Source of the DNA: Oehlia diaphana
Taxonomy: Eukaryota; Glomeromycota; Glomeromycetes; Glomerales; Glomeraceae
Assembly: GCA_003833135.1 (NCBI GenBank)
Contig: QZLH01000445.1
Span: 17,624-81,623, forward strand
Direction: 5' to 3'
Length of the DNA: 64,000 nucleotides
The notes beneath the pieces are model-generated. The model had not been told where the DNA came from, did not search any database, and worked only from the letters and a program-made list of their open reading frames with translations. Made by a program: the position numbers and the translations under genes. Shown piece after piece: positions 55,017 through 64,000 of the stretch. The stretch's first letter is position 1. Each line of letters starts with the position of its first letter.

Positions 55017-58000
55017 AATGACAATCTTTTATTAATTGAAAAATTTTTTAAAGTAAAAAGCACTACAGATTGCTATTTTTTATGCCAGTTCTCAAAATCA
55101 TTTCTAGGGTTCTAGTATATATATAGTGCAGCTTCATTTTATCTGCCATTCAGTTATCTTTTTTCTAATGAAATTTCAAAAAGCTTAAAAGCATTAATTT
55201 GAACACTCTATAAAAAAATGTGTTTTCATATTTCAAATAATATAGAAAGAAGTTTTGAAACGAGGTTATACAAGATTTAAGATGAGATAATCTCTTAAGT
55301 ATTCATCTTACCATATTATAATATTTTATTTTTGATATAATGGGTAAAATTTTATTGCATTTTTCAGATATGTAAAAGTCAGAAATAATGAAAAAAATAT
55401 AAAAAAGGAGAGAATATATGAATTACACTAATACTCTTTTTTTACACTAGATTTTAATTATTTTTTTTCTTATTTACTTATTCGCCTGTTTAACTCTCCA
55501 CATTTTACCAGAAATTTTTTCCTTTTTATAAAAAAATAATATGGTTAGTGATCATCAGAATTATTTAATAATAATATAACTATTAGTTGATATCTATAAG
55601 TATATTGGACATAATACCGTATATTGCAGGCCATAGTACCCCCCCTTTGCACAGTACTCCTCTTGAAAAATTTTATGGAATTGTATAGTACCCCAGGGGG
55701 GTATTTTACATTTATCTCATAATCTAGTGATTGATTTGAGCAATATTTTTTTTGTTTGATAGCTCTCATTGAGCTCTTCAAAATAAAAAAAATTGTTCAA
55801 ATTGAACCAGTAGATCACGTGATATTCACAAAAAATGGAATTTTTAAATTTTGTTTAGTACCCGAGGGTACAGGGTTAAACCCCTGATTTTTGCAAGATA
55901 CCCAGAGTACTGTAACCCGCAATATACAGTAGTTTATTAGTAACTTAACCTAGAACAGTCTATTTAAATTATTAAGTACTGTGATATGCTAATGAGAAAG
56001 ATGGCTAACATTGAACATGATAATTAATTAATGATTTAACTTAAAACTTCATATAATTTTATTCAGATTGTCAAACGTTATGATGTAGTATGATATAATA
56101 GTTAACTTAAAAATATTTAAGTTCACTTTTACTCTACAGAAATGACAATCTTTTATTAACTAAAAAATTTTTTAAAGCAAAAAGCACTACAGATTGCTGT
56201 TTTTTATGCCAATTTCTAAAATCATTTCTAGAGTCCTAGTATATGTATTGTACTTTTTCATTTTATCTGCTGTCCAGTTATCTTTCTTCTAATGAAATTT
56301 TAAAAACTTAAAAATGTTTAATTTAAACACTCTGTAAAAAAATATGTTTTCATATTTCAAATAATATGAAAAGAAGTTTTGAAATGAGATTATGCAAGAT
56401 TTAAGATGAGATGATCTCTTAAGTATTCATCCTACTGTATTATAATATATTATTTTTGATATAATAAGTAAAATTTTATTGATTTTTCAGATATGTAAAG
56501 TTAGAAATAATAAAAGAAATATATGAAGTTATTAAAGAAAAAAAGAGTATGTAGATTACACTAATACTCTTTTTCTATACTAAATTTTAATTATTTTTTT
56601 TTTATTATGTAAAAAAATAAAAATAATATTTATTCTTCTTCTTACTTATCTTATTTCGCCTGTTTAACTTCTCTACATCTTGCCAGAAGTTTTTTTCTTT
56701 TTTATAAAAAATAATATGGTTAGTGATCATCAGAATTATTTAATAATAATATAATTATTAGTTGATATTTATAAGCATATTGAACATGATAGCTTATCAG
56801 AAACTTAATCTAAAACAGTTTATTTAGATTATTAAATACTGTGATATGCTAATGAGAAAGATGGCTAACATTGAACATGATAGTTAATCAATAATTTGAC
56901 TTAGAACTTCATATAATTCTATTCAAATTGTCAAACATTATGATGTAGTATGATATGATAGTTAATTTAAAAATATCCAAATTCATTTTTACTTTACAGA
57001 AATGACAATCTTTTATTAACTAAAAAATTTTTTAAAGCAAAAAGTACTATAGATTGCTGTTTTTCGTACCAATTTCTAAAATCATTTCTAGAATCCTAGT
57101 ATATGTATTGTACTCCTTCATTTTATCTGCTATCCAGTTATTTTTCTTCTAATGAAATTTTAAAAAATTTAAAAGTATTTAATTTGAATACTTTGTAAAA
57201 AAATGTGTTTTCATATTTCAAATAATGTGAAAAGAAGTTTTGAAACAAGATTATGCAAGATTTAAAATGAGATGATCTCTTAAGTATTCATCCTACTGTA
57301 TTACAATATATTATTTTTGATATAATAGGCAAAATTTTATTGATTTTTCAGATATGTAAAGTTAGAAATAATAAAAGAAATATATGATGTTAACAAAGAG
57401 AAAGAGAGTATGTAGATTACACTAATACTCTTTTTCTATACTAGATTTTAATTATTTTTTTCCTGTTATGTAAAAAATAGAAATAATATTTATCTTCTTC
57501 TTATTTATCTTATTTCACCTATTTAACTTCTCTACATCTTGCCAGAAGTTTTTTTTTTTTTTATAAAAAAATAATATGGTTAGTGATCATCAGAATTATT
57601 TAATAATAATATAACTATCAGTTGATATCTATAAGCATATTGAACATGATAACTTATCAGTGACTTAACCTAAAACAGTCTATTTAGATTATTAAGTACT
57701 GTGATATATGAATAAGAAAGATGGCCAATATTGAACATGATAGTTAATCAATGATTTGACTTAGAACTTCATATAATTCTATTCAGATTGTCAAACATTA
57801 TAATGTAGTATGATATGATAGTTAACTTAAAAATATTCAAACCTACTTTTACTCTACAGAAATGATAATCTTTATTAACTAAAAAATTTTTTAAAGTGAA
57901 AAGCACTATGTATAGTCTACAGATTACTATTTTTTGTACCAGTTTCCAAAATCATTTCTAGGGTTCTAGTATATATATTGTGCAGCTTCATTTTATTTGC

Positions 58001-58660
58001 CATTCAGTTATTTTTCTTCTAATGAAGTTTCAAAAAGTTTAAAAGTGTTCAATTTGAACACTCTATAAAAAAATGTGTTTTTATATTTTAAATAATATGG
58101 AAAGAAGTTTTGAAACAAGGTTATGCAAGATTTAAAATGGGATAATCTTTTAAACATATATACTATTTTTGATGTAATGGATGAAATTTTATTGATTTTT
58201 CAGATATGTAAAAGTCAGAAATAATGAAAAAAATATATAACATTATCAAAGAGGAAGAGAGCACATGAATTATACTAATACTCTTTTTTTACACTAGATT
58301 TTAATTATTTTTTTTTTTATTTATTTTGTTTCACCTGTTTAACTTCTTTACAACTTATCAGAAGTTTTTTCCTTTTTTATAAAAAAAATAATATGGTTAA
58401 TGATCAAAATTATTTAATAATAATATAACTATCAGTTGATATCTATAAGTATATTGAACATGATAGTTTATTAGTGATCTAATTTAAAACAGTCTGTTCA
58501 GATTGTTAAGTACTGTGATGTACTAATGAGAAAGGTAGCCAACATCAAATATGATAGTTCATTAATGATTTGATCTAGAACTTCATATAATCCTGTTTAA
58601 ATTATGATGTGATATGATATAATAATTAACTTGAAAATATTCAAGTCCATCCTTATTCTA
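55017..58660. repeat. Four-copy tandem array, unit about 0.86 kb
   Basis: The marker AATGACAATCTTTTATTA (slightly changed in copy 4) starts copies near 55017, 56140, 57000 and 57861. Each then has AAAGCACTACAGATTGCT, TCTAGGGTTCTAGTATAT or variants, TTCAGATATGTAAA, ATAATATGGTTAGTGATCAT and TGTGATATGCTAATGAGAAA in the same order. Spacing is 860 bp for copies 2 to 3 and 3 to 4; copy 1 is longer because a MITE is inserted. Copies 1 and 4 share one variant (GTGCAGCTTCATTTTAT), copies 2 and 3 another (TGTACTTTTTCATTTTAT or TGTACTCC..) plus about 45 extra bp. No ORF of note. Confidence 0.85.
55617..55929. mobile_element. MITE copy B inserted in tandem unit 1
   Basis: A 313-bp element with ends CCGTATATTGCAGGCCATAG and GTAACCCGCAATATACAG, flanked by TA (55615-55616, 55930-55931). 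Units 2-4 of the array are empty at the same place (CATGATAGCTTATCAG or close), so the insertion and the TA target duplication can be read directly. Confidence 0.85.
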
Positions 58661-59840
58661 TTTAAATATTAAGTATTACTAATATATTAATTTTAAAATA
58701 TTAAAAGATTTTTTGTAATAATATTATTTTGCTATAATTATTTTAAAAATTTTTTATTAAATAACTATACTTTTGAAATATATATAAATAATATAATTTC
58801 TTTTTTATATAAATATAAAAATATTTAATAATAACTTATTATTGTTTATTACTATTTATTTATTTTTTAGAATTTTATTATCACTTTTTTATATTTTAAT
58901 TTCTTGTTTTTTTTCAAATAATAATATAATAACTACTTAAAAAAAAAAATTTTATTTTATTAAAAGAAACTAAAATTTTCTTTAATATTATATTTAATTA
59001 TTAAATATACTATATATATTAATAATAATTTGTAATAATATTATTTTTTTATAATTAATTTAAAAATTTCTTATTAAATAACTATATTTTTTGTTTTCAA
59101 TGAAAAATATATATAATTTCTTTTTTATATAAGTATAAAAATATTTAACAATTGCTTACTATTATTTATTACTTTTTTATATTTAATTTCTTGTTTTTTC
59201 ATTATCCAAATAATAATATAATAACTGTTTAAAAAAAAAAAATTAAAAAAATTTTATTTCACTAAAAGAAAGTAAAAATTTTCTTTAATCATACTATATT
59301 TAATTATAAAATAATTTGTAATAAAGGTTATTTTATTATGATTATTTATTTTTATAATTTAAAAATATCTTATTAATTAACTATACTTTTATTTTCAATA
59401 AAAAATATATATAATTTTTTTTATTGAGTGTTTCTAATTTGCTCTTCAGATGAAATTCCTTAGGTGATTTCACTTATATATAATATATATAATTTATTAA
59501 AAATCAGATGATTTTACCTGTATAAAAAAAATTGAAAATCTTATTATATGATTTTATATTTATTGATTTTTAAATTTTAAATGAAATAGTTAAAGTAGCC
59601 AATACTTATTATTTATTTATTTATTTGATATTTAAAGGATAGCTATATAACATTTTATTATTAAAGAAAAATTCACAAATCATTATCAGTTAGTTATTTG
59701 AATATTGTAAAATATAAATGATTAACTTGATTATATTTATTACAATATTTTTCTTTCTTATTACTGATTTGATTTATTACAACCTCTTTTTCATATTTCT
59801 TATTGGTGATATTAGTTATATTTCAAATATACTTTACTTT
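58661..59840. other. AT-rich repeats, no gene
   Basis: Loosely repeated blocks of about 250 bp (around 58680, 58960 and 59220) share TTTTTTATATAAATATAAAA and TCCAAATAATAATATAATAA-type segments with 54240-54680. No coding sequence is seen. Confidence 0.5.
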
Positions 59841-61700
59841 CTTTTTTTGGAGTTCATCACATAATTTGTATCTATTTAGTTGTCTACCTTTATATGTTAC
59901 TCTTAATGGATTACCAATATGCATAGAAACCAGTTCAGATAATTCTACTTTTGCATTTTCAATAAACTTTTAATTTGATTAACAAATTCATCAACTTTAT
60001 CAGCTTGAATAGCCAAATCAAGAGCCTTTTTTGCATATCCTATACCAAATCTAAATTTTTGTTTAGAATCCTCCAATATATAATATTAGGCATTTGCTTA
60101 AAATTTTTGAGGTGTTAAAATGATAATAATTGATGAGGTAAAGGTTGTTCTAACTCATTTAGTTCACTTTTTCCAATATAATATACTGATATCATATTTT
60201 TCTCTTGTTCAATACTATATTTATTATTGTTATATTACTGTTAAAGAATAATTAAAATATAAAATTATACATTAGCTAAATAAGACATAATTTGAAAAAA
60301 ATGCTTACACACAATTCTTCTATTGATAAGCCAAAGACAAATGTATAAATGTAAACTATCATTAAGAAGAACAATATGTTGGAGATCTGATTTTTGCCTA
60401 CGATGTCTAATCACTTTCCATACTTGTTAAATATTATTGTGAAATATATTTTCAATCAATAAAGAAAATAAAGATTAAGGTTGATTATAATCATTTTCTT
60501 TAGCTATTTCTTGTTGGTAAAAATCATCTTCTATCTAAAAATTTTTTTTAATTGTTAATAATTGTCTTAATTATCTTCATTAATAATAAAATTAGGACTT
60601 ACTTCTAAAAGTGGTACCCAATCTTCAATTAATATGGCATTATAATATAATAATTGAGCCATTTGATTATGTTGCTTTTGAAGAATTTGTGGTGTTAGAT
60701 ATTTTTGCAGAATCTTATCAAGGTTTGAAAAATATTCATCCATTATAGATGGTATTTCTTTTGTTAAAATTTTGTTTTTATATTCACTTAACATTACTTT
60801 TTTTGATTGTTAATCAAATATTTTTTGAATTTCTCTAACAACATCAGTCAAATGTGAAGATCTATTTAATTTATCTTTAACTATCTTATTAATTACTTCT
60901 ACCTATTGTGTACTCTGAATTCCTACAGTAAAATTTTGATTAATAGTATAATTTGCCCAACTATGCTTACAAGAATATAAAACTCTTATAAGATATTATT
61001 CATAGACTGGAAATTCATTGATAAGTGCTTTCCATTTTATTTCAAATTTTTTATAATATAAAGAGTTGCATATTATTAAGAATTTAGTACAAAAAAATTC
61101 AAATTGATCATATAGCTTTTCTTTGAGTTTTTTTCTTAGATTTAAACTTCAGTTATATAAAAAATATAATAAAAATGCCGAATTTTTGGATAATTATTCC
61201 TAATAGCTGATATTAAAGCCAGATCAGCATTAGAATATAAGACTATTGGCGTAATATCATATAAATTCTTTAATTCTTGTAAAACCTATGAAAAGGTTAC
61301 TTCAGTTTTATCTTCCAAATTTATGACTATTACTATTGAATTTCTAAAATTGTTGTCAATTACTATAATTAATAATAGCATTATATTAAACTGATTTATT
61401 TTAGATGTTATATCAATAATAACTATATCATGATATCTCTCATAAAAATTAACTTGATCAAAAGACATCTAGAATAACAAATACAATCTTCTTTCTTCAA
61501 AATCAAAGTGTGACTTTATAATCTATCTTAGATTATCATCCTTTTTCAAATATAATTCAGTAAACATCTGGCATACAATTTGCACCATAACGCCTGCCAC
61601 TTATTAACAAATTGATCAGTAGAAATTGGCAACAAATCGGTAAAATCAAATTGATGATTGTTAATAAACTAATAATTATTATTACCGATTTTTGTACATT
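59841..61700 (-). pseudogene. Decayed MULE/FAR1-type transposase
   Basis: Minus-strand pieces in order, interrupted by stops and frameshifts: SFDQVNFYERYHDIVIIDIT (61465 downward), VINLEDKTEVTFS, LQELKNLYDITPIVLYSNAD, PKIRHFYYIF, EYKNKILTKEIPSIMDEYF (60790 downward), a SWIM-like VLLNDSLHLYICLWLINRRI (about 60350) with its zinc ligands eroded, and RFGIGYAKKALDLAIQADKV (about 60050). This is the order of a MULE-class transposase followed by a SWIM zinc finger. It is not functional as read. Confidence 0.7.
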
Positions 61701-61830
61701 TAGCTGATTCTAATTTTATAATAATTTATTAATTAAATCTTATTAATTTGTTTTATTAAAAATTACATATTAAATTAATATATAGCTATCTATCATCTAT
61801 CTATATACACCATCCACCGTCCACCATCTA

Positions 61831-62967
61831 TCATCTACTATCCATCATCCACCCATCATCCTCACCTAACCTGATAAAAATTTGTGAAAATCTACAAAAA
61901 AAAGGAGAAAACGGTTAGTAACCTATTTTTTAAATAAAAAAATTGAAGTTTCAAAAGAAACTTACCTGATCTGATAAAATCTGAAAGGAAACCCTACAAA
62001 AAAAAGTAAAGAAACAGTTAGTTCGTTTCTTTAATAAAAAAAAAATGTTTCAAAATTTGAAACTTACCTACCCATCCAATAAAGTTCGAAGAGGAAATCT
62101 AAAAAAAAGAAGAAACAATCAGTTTAATGTTTCTTTGATAATAAAAATTAAAGTTTTGAAATATATTCAAAACTTACCTCCAAATCGATAATGAAAACTT
62201 ACAAAAAAAAAAAAGAAACGGTTAGTTCGTTTTTATAATAAAAAAAAATAAGTTTCAAAAATTTAAAACTTACCCACCCATCCAATAAAGTCCGAAGAGA
62301 AAATCTATAAAAAAAAAAGAAGAAACTATTAGTTTAATGTTTCTTCGATAAAAATAAATCAAAGTTTCAAAATATATTCAAAACTTACCCCTAAATCGAT
62401 AATGAAAACCTATAAAAAAAAAAGAAACGGTTAGTTCGTTTTTTTAATAATAATAAAAATAAAGTTTTGAAACACACATCAAAACTTACACGTCTATTTC
62501 TTAATAATAGTATGAAAAAGAACCTACAAAAAAAATAAAGAAACGGTTAGCAAACTGATTCTTTTATAAAAAAAAAACTCAAGTTTTGAAATATTTCAAA
62601 CCTTACCCGATCCATCAACCTGAAGTGAAAGTCTACAAAAAGAAGAAAGAAACAATTAGTAAATCGTTTCTTTTAAGTTTTAAAATTAAACCAACTTCGA
62701 AACTTACTATCAACCAATCTATATCCTAAACCTATATTATACTTCGAGAGCGTCTTGATCTTACAAAAAAAGAACAAAAACGTTAGCAAATGTTTCGTTA
62801 AGTAAATTAAAAAAAGTTTCTAACTCTCCTATTGAAGTTCCCATGTGTTTAAAAGCCGAAGAACTAAAAAAAAATAATTTTGAAATTAGTTTATTAAGAT
62901 GAAACAAGGGAAATCAAAAACATTAAAAACTTACCAAAATACCGTATCCAAAGGTCTGAGGCATCAC
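61831..62967 (-). CDS. Micro-exon gene with introner-like repeated introns (putative)
   Basis: Eleven exon-like islands: 62967-62935, 62863-62825, 62759-62708, 62632-62607, 62523-62490, 62409-62389, 62304-62274, 62197-62178, 62098-62068, 61993-61966 and 61891-61866. They are 20-52 nt, separated by ten introns of 65-84 nt, nearly all starting GTAAG and ending in a T-run plus GTAG, TTAG, TAAG or TATAG. Islands 6 to 11 form one open frame in correct phase, ending at a stop at 61831-61833 if the last donor is not used, and encode a duplicated motif, VFIIDLG-IFSSDFIGWV then VFIIDLE-ISSSNFIGWV. Island 1 has an ATG (62964) in frame with island 3 if island 2 is skipped; islands 4 and 5 need alternative choices (a 13-nt exon 4, or skipping 5). 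Best model about 106 residues, no known family. Coding status is inferred. Confidence 0.5.
61866..62934 (-). repeat. Array of ten look-alike short introns
   Basis: On the minus strand the better-preserved members share GTAAGTTT, a short inverted repeat right at the donor, an AT stretch, a second short inverted repeat around ACTAAC (branch-site-like), and a final T-run ending in AG. The two stems differ in sequence between introns but often stay paired, for example AAGTTTTGAA/TTCAAAACTT against AAGTTTC/GAAACTT. The first two and the last are the most divergent. Sequence similarity is much greater between these introns than between most of the exons they separate. Confidence 0.75.
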
Positions 62968-62969
62968 CT

Positions 62970-63125
62970 AAAAAGAAGGAAGAGTGAATGGATGAAAGAA
63001 AGGAGAAAGGGGAAGATGAAAAGTGAGAGGGAAAGGGAAACGAAAAAGTGAGTATAAAGGGGGAAGATGAAAGAGTGACGAAGGAGTGTGTGGAAAAATA
63101 AAGTGAATGGAAAGGGGAGACGAAA
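62970..63125 (-). promoter_or_regulatory. Pyrimidine-rich leader/promoter of the micro-exon gene
   Basis: The plus strand is almost pure purine (GAAAGGGGAAGATGAAAAG and similar), so the minus strand carries a C/T-rich tract of about 150 nt just upstream of the first exon island. C/T tracts are common near fungal transcription starts. Possible TATA-like sequence lies near 63155-63165. Confidence 0.4.
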
Positions 63126-63234
63126 GTGTGAGAAAAAAAAAAGTTTAAATAAGGTTAATATATAGTATCGCGTAATGCACGTAATACATAATTACAAAAT
63201 ATCGACCAAAAAGTTAATGGTCGATTTTTTTTCA

Positions 63235-63305
63235 TTGATTTTACCAATTTTTGCCATTGGTCAAAAAATGTGATGAATCACATGACCAATTGGCAAAAAT
63301 TATGC
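63235..63305. repeat. Imperfect palindrome
   Basis: CCAATTTTTGCCATTGGTC (63243-63261) pairs with GACCAATTGGCAAAAATT (about 63284-63301), and ATGTGAT pairs with ATCACAT in between. It would form a long hairpin and may be a small MITE core. Confidence 0.7.
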
Positions 63306-63756
63306 CGAAAGCTCTTAACGGTCAAAAGTTTTGATTTTGACCAGTGAAATTATGTAAGAGATCATAATATTCAAATATCAGGTTAAAGTAAAATTATATG
63401 AAGAATCAAATAATTCAAATGTTGGATTAGAAGAATTATGATAGGTATTAAATAATAGGTTAGAATCATTATATGAAGAATTATAATAAAAGTTGAATAG
63501 CAGATCAGAACCATTATATAAAAATTTATTACTATCCAGGATAATATTTTCCATTATAAGTAATTTTAAAGTTGTGTAAATGAAAATTGGTTAGATAAAA
63601 CAATCAAAAATAATATATAATATAATTTAATTCTTTAAAAAAATAAATTTGTGATAAAAAGTATAAAATACAAAAAATAGCTAATAAGTATGTAAAAGGA
63701 AGAGTTTCAGAATTTTTTTAAAATAGATGGCTTAGATTACATCATTTAGACTGTTC

Positions 63757-64000
63757 CAAATTAATTGTTTGTTTAACGTCCAGGCCTTTTGAAAAAATTA
63801 AGGGGGAGGGGGGCTTAAGTTAAACAAACCAAATAAATAAACATAGGAAAATTTGAAAATTTCAGGCAAAATTTAAAGGCACTATATGTTTATTAGCTTT
63901 TAAATTTTTTCAAAAATAGAGGGGGTATTTGTTAATATGTGTTTATTAAATCTCAAATTTTTTAAAAAATAGAGAGGGGGGAGGATGTTAAACAAATAAT
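63757..64000. mobile_element. MITE-like element at window edge
   Basis: Left end ATTGTTTGTTTAACGTCC (about 63759) and right end GGATGTTAAACAAATAAT are near-perfect inverted repeats, each followed inward by a G/C-run (AAGGGGGAGGGGGG; AGAGAGGGGGG) and a TTTTTTGAAAAAATT-type motif. Further internal copies (GTTAAACAAACC, TTTGTTAATATG) suggest nested ends. The window stops at the right end. Confidence 0.55.

Noticed and set aside
55545..55781. 78-codon minus-strand frame in the tandem array
   Set aside because: It spans the end of a repeat unit and a MITE and is absent from the other array copies.

Overview
This is a fungal nuclear window: very AT-rich, with compact genes broken by many short introns (about 55 to 130 nt, donor GTAAGT-like, acceptor TAG or CAG) and conserved eukaryotic housekeeping genes. 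Gene density, intron style and the repeat families (a MULE/FAR1-type transposase relic, an uncharacterised lineage-specific family, WD40-like/ion-channel fusion proteins) fit an arbuscular mycorrhizal fungus of the Rhizophagus type. That placement is inference. I rebuilt gene models by joining exons at splice sites with consistent phase; every spliced model described as complete has a total coding length divisible by three.

Region 1 (1-22.5 kb) is a dense housekeeping block with several head-to-head pairs: PSMB3 (-, cut by the left edge)/PDRG1 (+), BUB1 (-)/WBP4 (+), PSMG4 (-)/NCAPH (+), then farnesyltransferase beta (+), NAC beta (-), pyrroline-5-carboxylate reductase (-), and VID27 (-) divergent from a RSC7/SAY-PHD chromatin subunit (+). 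Themes that recur are proteasome subunit and assembly (PSMB3, PSMG4) and mitosis (BUB1, NCAPH).

Region 2 (22.5-42.5 kb) is accessory: a small Ser/Pro-rich gene, a MITE-like inverted repeat, a divergent pair (C2-domain protein, WD40-like/TRP-like channel), a gapped transposon with nested terminal inverted repeats, a pseudogene of an unrecognised family, and a decayed second copy of the C2/channel pair. Transposase and WD40 scraps and a multi-pass membrane protein follow.

Region 3 (42.5-51.6 kb) returns to housekeeping genes: mitochondrial EF-G (-), NSUN2/Trm4 (-) and, divergent from it, UDP-glucose pyrophosphorylase (+).

Region 4 (51.6-64 kb) has no intact conserved gene. It holds MITEs, a four-copy tandem array of ~0.86 kb units interrupted by a TA-target MITE, and a MULE relic. 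Its most unusual feature lies on the minus strand at 61.8-63.0 kb: about ten tiny exons (20-52 nt) separated by ten look-alike introns. Most of these introns can fold a hairpin over the donor, and the better-preserved ones a second hairpin that places the CTAAC branch site in its loop. This micro-exon, introner-like array is the best candidate here for something undescribed.
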